A stretch of DNA of 40,870 nt from Aquimonas sp002352135 (GTDB taxonomy: Bacteria; Pseudomonadota; Gammaproteobacteria; Xanthomonadales; Xanthomonadaceae): contig DAORND010000019.1 of NCBI GenBank assembly GCA_035440755.1, forward strand, positions 1 to 40,870, read 5' to 3'. Below, one piece after another: positions 1-8,095 of the stretch (its first letter is position 1; each line of letters begins with the position of its first letter). The notes below the pieces were generated by a model. The model saw only the letters and a program-made list of their open reading frames with translations, did not search any database and had not been told where the DNA came from. A program made the position numbers and the translations under genes.

Positions 1-64
1 ACAGGGATCGAACCTGTGACCCCTACCATGTCAAGGTAGTGCTCTACCGCTGAGCTAACTGCCC
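1..64 (-). tRNA. tRNA-Val (GAC), 3' end outside the window
   Basis: Read on the minus strand, the sequence begins GGGCAGT (acceptor), continues with the D-arm TAGCTCAG and has an anticodon stem CTACC/GGTAG closing the seven-base loop TTGACAT, so the anticodon is GAC (valine). The T-arm (ACAGG TTCGATC CCTGT) follows and the gene is then cut by the left edge, so the 3' acceptor strand is missing. A promoter lies just upstream at 81-109. Confidence 0.95.
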
Positions 65-451
65 GTCGAAGCGGGCGCGCACTTTAGCACAGCGCTCCGG
101 CGAATCCAACGGGGGAAGGCGATGACCTTCGCCTGCGCCGTCGACATGAAGGATGCTCGCGCTGTCTTGACGGCGCCATCTTGGCTGGGGAGACTCTTGG
201 CTCAGCGTCTGCGTGACCAAGGTCGTGGGGGACCAGTGTCAATCGTCGCAGGCGCGGCAATCCATTGCAGCGTGGCATCCGTTGTTTGCGTACGTGCAGC
301 ACGGTGTGCGGGCGGGGGCCCGTGACATGACGGCGTGGTGTGGATGTGCAGTGTGACGAGCCACTGCCATGTGTGGAACCGCAGCAGACCAGAGATCCTT
401 GGCCTGTTTTTTTCTGCGCCGAATTTGTCGGGTTATCGGAAGGAATCTCTC
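65..451. other. gene-free stretch between tRNA-Val and the FG-GAP gene
   Basis: About 390 bases. The left end holds the tRNA-Val promoter. The right end holds a Shine-Dalgarno sequence (AAGGA near 440) for the gene at 452. I see no convincing small gene, RNA or repeat in the rest. The short open frames here lack family resemblance and ribosome binding sites. Confidence 0.6.
81..109 (-). promoter_or_regulatory. promoter of tRNA-Val
   Basis: On the minus strand a -35 TTGGAT (104-109), a 17-base spacer and a -10 TAAAGT (81-86) precede the tRNA. The -10 is followed by a GC-rich discriminator (GCGCG), typical of stable-RNA promoters under stringent control. The block TAAAGTGCGCG is identical to that in front of tRNA-Leu near 38933-38943, which supports the call. 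Confidence 0.55.
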
Positions 452-3208
452 ATGCGTTTGAGCGTCAATCGTGCTGGTCCCGTTGCAAGGGCGAGGTCGA
501 CATCGCGTCGCGTCGTGTTTGCGCTATGTGCGTTGTGGTGTTCGACGGTCACGCCCGTGCTGGCACAACACCTCAACGATACCGGCCAGGGCAACTGTCA
601 CAACGCAACGGCCAGCACCCCTGCATCCGATCCCGAGACAGCCGGTTTCGACGCGCAGAACTGCACGTACGAGGTGGCAGCGACGGTTGATGCGGCCAGT
701 GCAATGTCCGCGTCGCCGCAAGCGAGTCAGCGCGGGATGCCGGAGAAACCGGCAGGACTGGACGATGCCGGTTGGGACTCGTTGCAACAGGCCATCCGCA
801 AGGCCGCCGTGCAGCAGGCCAAGCTGTCGGGTGATGCCTCGCTACCCGGGGCCGACGGTGCGGAGGGTGACCGTTTCAGCTACTCGGTGGCCCTCGACGG
901 CGACACCGTGCTAGTGGGGGCATACCGCGACGACGTGGGTGCCAACATCGATCAGGGCTCGGCCTATGTGTTTACCCGCAGCGACAGCTCGTGGACGCAA
1001 CAGGCGAAGCTGACGGCGGACGACGGCGCGGCGTCTGACAACTTCGGCTACTCGGTAGCCCTCGACGGCGACACCGTGCTGGTGGGGGCAGTTTCCGACG
1101 GTGCGATAAACTTCAATCCGAGCTCGGCTTACGTGTTTACCCGTAGCGGCAACACATGGACGCAACAGGCGAAGCTGGTGGCTGAAGACGGCGTGCCGAA
1201 TGACTATTTCGGCGCGTCCGTGGCGCTCGACGGCAACACCGCGCTGGTGGGGGCGTACGGCGACGACGTGGGAGTCAATAGCCATCAGGGCTCGGCCTAC
1301 GTGTTTACCCGCAGCGGCAGCACGTGGACGCAACAGGCGAAGCTGGTCGCTGGCGACGGCGCGATCACTGATCGCTTCGGCTTCTCGGTAACGCTCGACG
1401 GTGACACTGCGCTGGTGGGGGCTTACCCAGACGACGTAGGTGCCATCGGCTCGGCCTACGTGTTTACCCACAGCGGCGCCACGTGGACGCAGCAGGCGAA
1501 GCTCGTCGCTGGCGATGGCGCGGTGGGTGACGCCTTTGGCTACTCGGTGGCACTCAACCGCGACACCGCGCTGGTGGGGGCTTACGGCGACGACGTGGGT
1601 GCCAATAGCGATCAGGGCTCGGCCTACGTGTTTACCCGCAGCGGCGCCACGTGGACGCAGCAGGCGAAGCTCGTCGCTGGCGATGGCGCGGAGGGTGACT
1701 ATTTCGGCACCTCGGTGGCGCTCGATGGCGACACCACGCTGGTGGGGGCGACTTACGGCGACGTGTCCAGCAGCAATCAAGGCTCGGCGTACGTGTTTAC
1801 CCGCAGCGGGAGCGCGTGGATACAACAGGCGAAGCTGACGGCGGGCGACGCCGCAGCGGGTGATCTGCTCGGCAGGTCGGTGGCACTTGACGGCGACACC
1901 GCGCTGGTGGGGGCGTACACCGACGACGTGGGTGCCATTAGCGATCAGGGTTCGGCCTATGTGTTTACCCACAGCGGCAGCACGTGGACGCAGCAGGCGG
2001 AACTGACGGCGGGAAACGGCGCGACGGGTGACCGGTTCGGTCATTCGGTGGCCCTTGATGGCGACAACGCGCTGGTGGGGGCTTACGGCGACGACGTGGG
2101 TGCCAATAGCGATCAGGGCTCGGCCTACGTGTTTACCCGCAGCGGCGCCACGTGGACGCAGCAGGCGAAGCTCGTCGCTGGCGATGGCGCGGACGGTGAC
2201 TTTTTCGGCACCTCGGTGGCGCTCGATGGCGACACCGCGCTAGTGGGGGCGATTTATGACGACGTGTCCAGCCGCAATCAAGGCTCGGCGTACGTGTTTA
2301 CCCGCAGCGGGACCAAGTGGATGCAACAGGCGAAGCTGACGGCGGGCGATGGAGCGGACAGTGACGAGTTCGGCAGGTCGGTGGCCCTTGACGGAGACAT
2401 CGCGCTGGTCGGGGCATACGGCGCCAAAGTGGGAGCCAATAGCGATCAGGGTTCGGCCTATGTGTTTACCCGCAGCGGCGCCACGTGGGCGCAAGAGGCG
2501 AAGCTGACGGCGGGCGATGGCGCGGCGTACGACCAGTTTGGCTGGTCGGTGGCCCTCGACGGCGAGACCGCGCTGATCGGGGCGTACGCTGACAACGTGG
2601 GTGCCAATCGCGATCAGGGCTCGGCCTACGTGTTTACCCGTAGCGGCACCACGTGGACGCAACAGGTGAAGCTGACGGCCGGTGACGGTGCGGCGGGCGA
2701 CTTTTTCGGCAACTCCGTGGCACTCGACGTCGACACCGCGATTTTGGGGGCGGTTGGCGATACCAGCGATCAAGGCTCGGCCTACGTGTTTACCCGAATC
2801 GGGACCGCGTGGACGCAACAGGCGAAGCTGACGGTGGCCGATGGCGCCACGTATAACCAGTTTGGCTGGTCGGTGGCACTCGACGGCGACACCGCGCTGG
2901 TCGCGCCATACACCGAAACAGTGGGCGCCAATATCGACCAGGGCTCGGCCTACGTATTTACCCGCAGCGGTAGCGCGTGGACGCAAGAGTCGAAGCTGGT
3001 GGTGGGCGACGGTGCGGCGAGTGACCAATTCGGCAAGTCGGTGGCGTTGTCGAGCACGACGGCACTGGTTGGAGCCCCGAATGTTGACGGGCTGCCGCCC
3101 TATGGCAACCCCGATGAAGGCGCGGCGTATGTCTTCAGAATCGTTCTCGCAATGTTCGCCAATGGCTTTGAGGAACCCGCGCGCGCTATCGCGGTGCCGA
3201 GGCGCTGA
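452..3208 (+). CDS. secreted FG-GAP (integrin alpha-type) beta-propeller repeat protein, 14 repeats
   Basis: A 918-residue exported protein. The start at 452 is chosen because AAGGA precedes it and an N-terminal signal sequence follows (basic region, hydrophobic core, cleavage near VLAQ). Upstream in-frame codons lack a ribosome site. From about residue 115 to 890 I count fourteen copies of a roughly 56-residue unit with the pattern D-x-F-G-x-S-V-A-L-D-G-D-T-x-L-V-G-A followed by G-S-A-Y-V-F-T-R-S-G and a W-T-Q-Q-A-K-L strand. FG-GAP units form seven-bladed propellers in integrin alpha chains, so fourteen could mean two propellers; that is inference. The C-terminus has MFANGFE, a motif seen in other secreted proteins here, but followed by about 11 further residues. 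Ligand unknown; adhesion or surface display is plausible. The repeat DNA is recently duplicated (see repeat feature). Confidence 0.9.
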   Translation: MRLSVNRAGPVARARSTSRRVVFALCALWCSTVTPVLAQHLNDTGQGNCHNATASTPASDPETAGFDAQNCTYEVAATVDAASAMSASPQASQRGMPEKPAGLDDAGWDSLQQAIRKAAVQQAKLSGDASLPGADGAEGDRFSYSVALDGDTVLVGAYRDDVGANIDQGSAYVFTRSDSSWTQQAKLTADDGAASDNFGYSVALDGDTVLVGAVSDGAINFNPSSAYVFTRSGNTWTQQAKLVAEDGVPNDYFGASVALDGNTALVGAYGDDVGVNSHQGSAYVFTRSGSTWTQQAKLVAGDGAITDRFGFSVTLDGDTALVGAYPDDVGAIGSAYVFTHSGATWTQQAKLVAGDGAVGDAFGYSVALNRDTALVGAYGDDVGANSDQGSAYVFTRSGATWTQQAKLVAGDGAEGDYFGTSVALDGDTTLVGATYGDVSSSNQGSAYVFTRSGSAWIQQAKLTAGDAAAGDLLGRSVALDGDTALVGAYTDDVGAISDQGSAYVFTHSGSTWTQQAELTAGNGATGDRFGHSVALDGDNALVGAYGDDVGANSDQGSAYVFTRSGATWTQQAKLVAGDGADGDFFGTSVALDGDTALVGAIYDDVSSRNQGSAYVFTRSGTKWMQQAKLTAGDGADSDEFGRSVALDGDIALVGAYGAKVGANSDQGSAYVFTRSGATWAQEAKLTAGDGAAYDQFGWSVALDGETALIGAYADNVGANRDQGSAYVFTRSGTTWTQQVKLTAGDGAAGDFFGNSVALDVDTAILGAVGDTSDQGSAYVFTRIGTAWTQQAKLTVADGATYNQFGWSVALDGDTALVAPYTETVGANIDQGSAYVFTRSGSAWTQESKLVVGDGAASDQFGKSVALSSTTALVGAPNVDGLPPYGNPDEGAAYVFRIVLAMFANGFEEPARAIAVPRR
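1567..2570 (+). repeat. tandem 501-base duplication (three FG-GAP units) inside the FG-GAP gene
   Basis: Units 5-7 and 8-10 of the FG-GAP gene are copies of each other at an offset of exactly 501 bases (167 codons). The first about 125 bases of each copy (1567-1692 and 2068-2193) are identical. Later parts differ by scattered substitutions, but both keep the unusual shortened middle unit (SSSNQG versus SSRNQG). Confidence 0.85.
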
Positions 3209-3215
3209 AAACGAA

Positions 3216-3250
3216 CAAGCCGCGTCAGGTCATCTGGCGCGGCTTGGTTA
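3216..3250. terminator. hairpin between the convergent FG-GAP and sodB genes
   Basis: CAAGCCGCG (3216-3224) pairs with CGCGGCTTG (3238-3246). The inner bases TCAG/CTGG can extend the stem to about 13 pairs with a five-base loop. The following T-tract is weak (GTTATTTG), so efficiency is uncertain. The position between two convergent genes suits a bidirectional terminator. Confidence 0.6.
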
Positions 3251-3293
3251 TTTGTGATCGGTCGTAGTGGCGGCATCGCCGCCACCGCTTTCG

Positions 3294-3872
3294 TCACGCC
3301 ATCTGCTTGGCAACAAAATCCCAGTTGACCAGATTCCAGAAGGCTTCGACGTACTTGGCGCGGGCGTTGCGGTAGTCGACGTAGTAGGCGTGTTCCCACA
3401 CGTCGCAGGTCAGCAGGGCGCGGTCTTCGCCGGTCAGTGGGGTGGCGGCGTTGCTGGTCGATACCAGTGCGAGGCTGCCGTCGGGGCGCTGCACCAGCCA
3501 GGCCCAGCCCGAGCCGAAGGTGGTCAGTGCGGTCTGGGTGAACTTTTCCTTGAACGCGTCGAAGGAGCCGAAGGCGCTGTTGATGGCGTCCAGCAATTTG
3601 CCCGAGGGCTGACCACCGGCGTTCGGAGCCAGGCAGTTCCAGTAGAAGGTGTGGTTCCAGACCTGGGCGGCGTTGTTGAACATGCCACCGGTCGAGCTGC
3701 GGATGATGGTTTCCAGATCCTTGCCTTCGAAGTCCGTCCCGGCAATCTGGTTGTTCAGATTGGTGACGTAGGTCTGGTGGTGCTTGCCGTAGTGGAAGTC
3801 GATGGTTTCGGCAGAGATATGCGGTGCCAGGGCATCGCGGGCGTAGGGCAGGGCGGGCAATTCGATGGCCAT
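3294..3872 (-). CDS. sodB: superoxide dismutase [Fe]
   Basis: A 192-residue cytoplasmic enzyme that converts superoxide to oxygen and hydrogen peroxide. Metal ligands are visible: H27 (FHYGKHH), H74 (VWNHTFYW), D157 and H161 (DVWEH). Q70 in NNAAQVWN and the YWNCLAPNAGG segment point to the iron rather than the manganese type, which normally carries GGHxNH at this place. Length matches the family. The start at 3872 gives the standard N-terminus MAIELPALPY and is preceded by GGAG; the frame stays open upstream but without family similarity. It is convergent with the FG-GAP gene and divergent from grxD. An extended -10 element lies about 110 bases upstream. Confidence 0.97.
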   Translation of the reverse strand: MAIELPALPYARDALAPHISAETIDFHYGKHHQTYVTNLNNQIAGTDFEGKDLETIIRSSTGGMFNNAAQVWNHTFYWNCLAPNAGGQPSGKLLDAINSAFGSFDAFKEKFTQTALTTFGSGWAWLVQRPDGSLALVSTSNAATPLTGEDRALLTCDVWEHAYYVDYRNARAKYVEAFWNLVNWDFVAKQMA

Positions 3873-3983
3873 GGAAACTCCAGAGTTGGGTCGAGGCTGG
3901 CGGGAGAGTGACGCGACGTTGGTTCGCGACGGAACGGTCGCACGCGCAGGAAATTCACCTGCATCGCACTGACGTGTGGGAAA

Positions 3984-3992
3984 ATTGTAGCA
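3984..3992 (-). promoter_or_regulatory. candidate extended -10 promoter of sodB
   Basis: On the minus strand the sequence TGCTACAAT forms an extended -10 element (TGn-TACAAT) about 110 bases before the sodB start. No good -35 sits at 17 bases, as is common for extended -10 promoters. The leader would be long, so this is tentative. Confidence 0.4.
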
Positions 3993-4095
3993 AGTGAGGC
4001 GTCGGCGCTTGTTCACGCGAAGTGATCGCGTGCGGATGAGGTGAGCCGTCAACTTTGACCATGCGTCGACGCCACAGTATTTCAGGAGTGCCACC

Positions 4096-4413
4096 ATGAC
4101 CTTGGATCGCATCAAGCAGATTGTCGAAAGCCACCCGATTGTCCTGTTCATGAAAGGAACGCCGCAGTTTCCGATGTGCGGTTTTTCCAGTCGGACCGTC
4201 GAAGCACTGAAGGCAGTCAGCGCCGAGTTTCACGCGGTGAACGTGTTGGCGGATCCCGAGATCCGCGCCAATCTGCCGCGCTATTCGAACTGGCCGACCT
4301 TTCCGCAGTTGTTCATTCAAGGCGAGCTGATTGGTGGGTGCGACATCACTCTGGAGCTGCATCAGGCCGGCGAACTGGCGCGCATCACCGCTGAAGCGCA
4401 AAAGGCGTCCTGA
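4096..4413 (+). CDS. grxD: monothiol glutaredoxin, Grx4 type
   Basis: A 105-residue monothiol glutaredoxin. The CGFS active-site motif is at residues 28-31 (FPMCGFSS), preceded by the MKGTPQFP segment that is near-invariant in this family. The W-P-T-F-P-Q-L-F-I-x-G-E-L-I-G-G-C-D glutathione-binding region follows. Family members bind a [2Fe-2S] cluster as a dimer or with BolA proteins and deliver it to iron-sulfur proteins. AGGAG sits at the right distance before the start. The next gene begins two bases after the stop, so these are very probably co-transcribed. The neighbourhood with sodB suggests oxidative-stress or iron functions, but the genes are divergent. Confidence 0.97.
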   Translation: MTLDRIKQIVESHPIVLFMKGTPQFPMCGFSSRTVEALKAVSAEFHAVNVLADPEIRANLPRYSNWPTFPQLFIQGELIGGCDITLELHQAGELARITAEAQKAS

Positions 4414-4415
4414 GC

Positions 4416-5147
4416 ATGATCGAGCCCGCACGTTTGGATGGACAGGTTTTTCTTGTCGTGGGCGCGCATGGTGGCCTGGGTTCCGAAGCGGCGCGTGCGG
4501 CTGCCCGTGAGGGAGCGACGGTGGTCTTGTTGGGGCGTCGCGTGCCCAAGTTGAATCAGGTCTACGATCAACTGGTGGCGGATGGCTCTCCGCAGCCCGC
4601 GATTTATCCGCTGGATCTGGAGGGCGCGAGCCCTGCGGACTACGAGCAGCTTTCCGACACGCTGCGCCGTGAGTTCGGGCGCTTGGATGGTGTGCTGATC
4701 GCTGCGGCGGAGTGCAAGGGGCTGTCGTCAATCGAGAACAGCGATCCCATGGATCTGGTGCGTGCCGTACACGTCAACCTGACCGCGCCGATGCTCTTGC
4801 TGCAGGCGCTGTTGCCCTTGCAGCGCGAGAGTCCATCGGGTTCTCGAATCGTGTTGGTGCTGGAAGACGATGCGCGCGTCCAGCATGCGTTCTGGGGTGG
4901 TTACGGTGTGGCCAAGGCCGGTCTGGGTGCGCTGTTGAACATTCTTGCTGAGGAGTTGGATGGTGGTGCGGTGCAGCTCACCGGCATGCGGCCAGGGCCG
5001 ATGCGAACCAACCTGCGTTCGCGGGTGTTTTTTGCCGAGGACCCGGGGCAATGGCCAGCGCCAGTCCATTACGCCGCGCAGTGCGTGGCCATGCTGTCGG
5101 GACAGGATGCGACGCCACATGGGCAAGTCTGGATTGCCGGCGCATGA
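4416..5147 (+). CDS. short-chain dehydrogenase/reductase-like protein (YciK-like) with degenerate active site
   Basis: A 243-residue Rossmann-fold protein resembling E. coli YciK in length and in segments such as R-L-D-G-V-L, N-L-T-A-P-M-L-L-L-Q-A-L-L-P-L and the EDPGQWPAP region near the C-terminus. The nucleotide loop is GAHGGLG (16-22) rather than TGxxxGxG. Tyr163 and Lys167 of the YxxxK motif (W-G-G-Y-G-V-A-K) and Asn121 are present. The catalytic serine, expected 13 residues before the tyrosine, is Glu150 (VLVLEDDARV), and the NNAG motif reads IAAAECKG. Ordinary dehydrogenase chemistry is therefore doubtful; it may bind nucleotide without classic catalysis. It sits between grxD (2-base gap) and the MarC gene (ATGA overlap). 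Confidence 0.85.
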   Translation: MIEPARLDGQVFLVVGAHGGLGSEAARAAAREGATVVLLGRRVPKLNQVYDQLVADGSPQPAIYPLDLEGASPADYEQLSDTLRREFGRLDGVLIAAAECKGLSSIENSDPMDLVRAVHVNLTAPMLLLQALLPLQRESPSGSRIVLVLEDDARVQHAFWGGYGVAKAGLGALLNILAEELDGGAVQLTGMRPGPMRTNLRSRVFFAEDPGQWPAPVHYAAQCVAMLSGQDATPHGQVWIAGA

Positions 5148-5755
5148 GCATCCTTTCGGCGGCGATTCTGCTGTTCCTGATTCTGGACCCGCTGGGCAAC
5201 ATTCCGGTGTTTCTCAGCTTGCTCAAGCCTTTGCCCGCCGCGCGGCGCAACTGGGTGTTGGGACGCGAGTTGCTGATTGCGCTGGTCGTGCTGCTGGTTT
5301 TTCTGTGGGCAGGTCAGTACATCCTGTCCGCCATGCATCTGCGTCAGGAGTCGGTCTCGATTGCGGGCGGTATCGTGCTGTTCCTGATTGGCATCCGCAT
5401 GATCTTTCCCACTGCAGAGGGAATTTTTGGCGACGTTCCTGAAGGCGAGCCCTTCATCGTGCCCATGGCAATTCCACTGGTCGCAGGTCCATCCGGCATG
5501 GCGGCAGTGATGCTGATGGGCAATTCCGAGCCCGGTCGTCTGTGGGATTTCAGTTTGGCTCTGGGTATGGCTTGGGTCGCCACGGCGCTGATCCTGTTTT
5601 CCGCAACGTCGCTCTACAAGTTGCTCGGTCGACGGGTTCTGGTGGCGGTCGAGCGATTGATGGGCATGCTGCTGGTGGCCTTGTCCGTGCAGATGTTTCT
5701 GGACGGCATTGCGGCCTACCTGGCCAGTCCCAATGCCGCCAGCATGATGGGCTGA
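5144..5755 (+). CDS. yhgN: MarC/YhgN-family inner-membrane protein
   Basis: A 203-residue polytopic membrane protein. The start at 5144 overlaps the stop of the preceding gene (ATGA) and gives the family N-terminus MSILSAAILLFLILDPLGNIPVF. Other hallmarks seen are RELLIALVVLLVFLWAGQ, SIAGGIVLFLIGIRMIFP, the PFIVPMAIPLVAGPS loop and ERLMGMLLVALSVQMFLDGI, all closely matching E. coli YhgN. About six hydrophobic segments are evident. The family was once linked to multiple antibiotic resistance, but that role has not held up and substrates are unknown. It is the last gene of the grxD-SDR-yhgN run. Confidence 0.93.
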   Translation: MSILSAAILLFLILDPLGNIPVFLSLLKPLPAARRNWVLGRELLIALVVLLVFLWAGQYILSAMHLRQESVSIAGGIVLFLIGIRMIFPTAEGIFGDVPEGEPFIVPMAIPLVAGPSGMAAVMLMGNSEPGRLWDFSLALGMAWVATALILFSATSLYKLLGRRVLVAVERLMGMLLVALSVQMFLDGIAAYLASPNAASMMG

Positions 5756-5790
5756 CGCGGGGCGCCAAGCCGGGATTGGGCGCAGGAACG

Positions 5791-6906
5791 TCAGGCTCCC
5801 TGTGGCGGCGTCTCGAACTGGCTGAATCGTCTGTTGCGCGCGGCGGCCTCGTGTTCGGCAGCGCTGTTGACGAATTCGGCGTCGCCTTCGGGCCACCCGG
5901 CCAGGTGGCGTTCGATCAATGGCAGGAGGGCGTCGATGTGATTCTGGCCCGCGTTGAGCGCCGGAATGTAGCGCAGGCTTTCGCCGCCGGCACCCACGAA
6001 GGTGTCTGCGTTCTCCATGGCGATTTCTTCCAGTGTTTCCAGGCAGTCGACGGCGAAACCCGGGCAGACCACATCAAGCTTGCGTACTCCCTGGGTGGCG
6101 AGCTGTCCAACCGTTTCATCCGTGTAAGGCCGCAACCATTCTTCGCGGCCCACACGCGATTGAAAGCTGAGCGACCATGCGGAGCGGGGCAGTCCCAGTC
6201 GCTCGGTGATGGCTCGGGCGCTGGCCTGACAATGACAGAAGTAAGGATCGCCGGCCTGGAAATAGCGCTTGGGTATCCCGTGAAAGGAGAACAGCAAGTG
6301 ATCTCCGCGTCCGTGCTGATCCCAATGTTCCCGGATCGACCGGGAAACCGCCGCGGCCCAACTTGGCTCACTGAAATAGTCATTGATGAAACGCAGCTCT
6401 GGCAGCCAGCGTTCGCCCATCAAGGTGGTCGCCATTGCATCAAACACGCTGGCGGTCGTGGTGGCGGAGTATTGAGGGTACAGCGGCAGCACCAGCAGTC
6501 GGCGAACTCCCGCGTCGCGCAGTTCACTTAGCGCGGTAGAAATGGACGGATTGCCATAGCGCATCGCTGTACGCACCAATATGGGGCGATGGGTCTCGTC
6601 AAACGACGCCTGCAACCCGGCGGCCAACGCATTGCTGAGACTTAGCAGTGGAGAGCCTTCGGTGGTCCAAACCTGACTGTACGCATGAGCGGAGCGACGT
6701 GCGCGAAAAGGCAGGATCACGCCATGCAGCAGTGGCAGCCAGAACAGGCGGGGCAGTTCGATAACGCGGGGGTCGCTGAGGAACTCCGCCAAGTAGCGTC
6801 GTACCTCTCGAGGTCTTGGTGCGTCCGGTGTGCCGAGGTTCACTAACAGAACCCCGCAGCGGCTCGCGCCGTCGTGACGAAAATTGGGCTGTCCTTGGAA
6901 AGGCAT
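5791..6906 (-). CDS. hemH: ferrochelatase (protoporphyrin/coproporphyrin ferrochelatase)
   Basis: A 371-residue enzyme that inserts ferrous iron into the porphyrin ring in the last steps of haem synthesis. Recognisable blocks are GVLLVNLGTPDAP near the N-terminus, LPLYPQYSATTT (141-151), LLFSFHGIPKRY with catalytic His209, and CPGFAVDCLETLEEI with the conserved glutamates around 290-294. The C-terminus ends with a short non-conserved tail. Start 6906 is chosen for the family-like N-terminus and GGAAGA upstream; the frame stays open further upstream without similarity. It is convergent with yhgN and divergent from the gene at 7028. Confidence 0.95.
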   Translation of the reverse strand: MPFQGQPNFRHDGASRCGVLLVNLGTPDAPRPREVRRYLAEFLSDPRVIELPRLFWLPLLHGVILPFRARRSAHAYSQVWTTEGSPLLSLSNALAAGLQASFDETHRPILVRTAMRYGNPSISTALSELRDAGVRRLLVLPLYPQYSATTTASVFDAMATTLMGERWLPELRFINDYFSEPSWAAAVSRSIREHWDQHGRGDHLLFSFHGIPKRYFQAGDPYFCHCQASARAITERLGLPRSAWSLSFQSRVGREEWLRPYTDETVGQLATQGVRKLDVVCPGFAVDCLETLEEIAMENADTFVGAGGESLRYIPALNAGQNHIDALLPLIERHLAGWPEGDAEFVNSAAEHEAAARNRRFSQFETPPQGA

Positions 6907-6937
6907 AGGTCTTCCAGATGGGGGGGCGGGCAAGGCT

Positions 6938-6965
6938 TTGATTTGACGAGACTCGCTGCTATTCT
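6938..6965 (+). promoter_or_regulatory. candidate promoter for the sorting-tail protein gene at 7028
   Basis: TTGATT (6938-6943), a 16-base spacer and TATTCT (6960-6965) form a plausible sigma-70 promoter about 60 bases before the start at 7028. Each hexamer has four or five consensus bases; no experimental support can be read from the sequence. Confidence 0.35.
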
Positions 6966-7027
6966 CCGCCGTAGCGCCGTCAGAGCGCAGTGACGAATAA
7001 CCTGAATTTCGAACAAGGATAGCGGCC

Positions 7028-7969
7028 ATGAGAGCTGCCATGTGCCGGATTTTGGCTGGGTTAGCGGTCAGCGCGATAGTGGTCGCGATGCCGCTGCGTG
7101 CCGATCCGGTTGCCTACACCTCCGGGTTGGATACCTCAACAGGCGTCGACACGCTTTATCGCGTCGACCTTGCCACGGGGCAGGCGACACGTGTCGGCGC
7201 AATCGGTTTTGTCGATGTCGAGGGTTTGGCGTTTCATCCGGATGGCAACCTCTATGGTGTTGCTGACGGGTCTGCAGATGGCGGTGCACTGACTGACCTG
7301 CTGATCCGGATCAACACGACAACCGGCGCGGGCGCATTGGTGGCACCCTTGGCCGGATTGGCGAATCAGGGAACCGGACTGGGGCAGCTGGATTATGGAC
7401 TGGCGACGACCTGTGACGGTCGCATGTGGTTGTCGTCAGATACCCTCGGCACGGTTTGGCAGGTTGACCGCGACTCTGGTTCGGTAATCCCTCTTCTGAC
7501 CGGAGGCCCGCGACTTTCCGGGCTCGCATCGCGCAACAACGAGTTGTTCGGTATTGGTGTCGAGAATGATGAAGGGTTGTACCGGATCGATCTAGGCACC
7601 AAGACGGCACAGCGACTTGGCTCACTTGCACTGGCTGACAAGGTTTACGACGCAGGCCTGGATTTTTCTGCGGATGGTCGATTGTGGGCCACCTTGGATT
7701 ACCTGACTCCTCCTGATGGCGCCGCACTGGTCTTGCGCAACGATATTGCGCTGTTGGATTCAAGCGTGGGTACGGCCACCACGCGACTTGTCGTGCGCGG
7801 TGTGGGTGAAGGCCTCAACACGGTCCAGATGGAAGGTTTGGCGATCGTGCCGCCGGTTTGCGCTGCGGGCGTTACGCCGACGGCCGTGCCGGGAGTGTCT
7901 CGTCTTGGATTGCTCGCTCTCGTCTTGGCGATGCTGGCGTCTTTGGCGTGGGCAATCAACCGGCGTTGA
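7028..7969 (+). CDS. exported propeller-like protein with IPTL-type C-terminal sorting signal
   Basis: A 313-residue protein with a signal peptide (cleavage near PLRAD). The body holds repeated short strands such as TLYRVDLATGQATRVG, LAFHPDGNLYGVAD, LYRIDLGTKTAQRLG and LDFSADGRLWATLD, which look like blades of a six- or seven-bladed propeller. The C-terminus has VPGVSRLG, then a hydrophobic helix, then a basic end (NRR). This tripartite layout matches IPTL/VPxxSxxG-CTERM sorting signals, which in known systems are processed by exosortase-type enzymes such as XrtH. No such enzyme lies in the window. AAGGAT precedes the start. A second in-frame start at 7040 is possible. Function and cargo unknown. 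Confidence 0.8.
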   Translation: MRAAMCRILAGLAVSAIVVAMPLRADPVAYTSGLDTSTGVDTLYRVDLATGQATRVGAIGFVDVEGLAFHPDGNLYGVADGSADGGALTDLLIRINTTTGAGALVAPLAGLANQGTGLGQLDYGLATTCDGRMWLSSDTLGTVWQVDRDSGSVIPLLTGGPRLSGLASRNNELFGIGVENDEGLYRIDLGTKTAQRLGSLALADKVYDAGLDFSADGRLWATLDYLTPPDGAALVLRNDIALLDSSVGTATTRLVVRGVGEGLNTVQMEGLAIVPPVCAAGVTPTAVPGVSRLGLLALVLAMLASLAWAINRR

Positions 7970-8095
7970 GTGCGTCGTGGGGCAAAGTGCGGCACAGTCT
8001 GGTTGCTGACTTCCGACTCATTGGGTGTTCACTTGGGGCTGTCGATACTCCTTGGGTATTGGTCGTCCACTGTTTGATTGTTTGGGAGTGAGCAC

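Noticed and set aside
122..325. Small plus-strand gene between tRNA-Val and the FG-GAP gene
   Set aside because: No Shine-Dalgarno, no similarity and composition like non-coding DNA.
911..2044. 377-codon minus-strand frame with regular repeats
   Set aside because: The repeats are the reverse complement of the FG-GAP units; no start signal and no export signal.
4056..4083. TTGACC-17-TATTTC as a grxD promoter
   Set aside because: The implied transcription start would be about six bases before the ATG and would remove the good AGGAG ribosome site.
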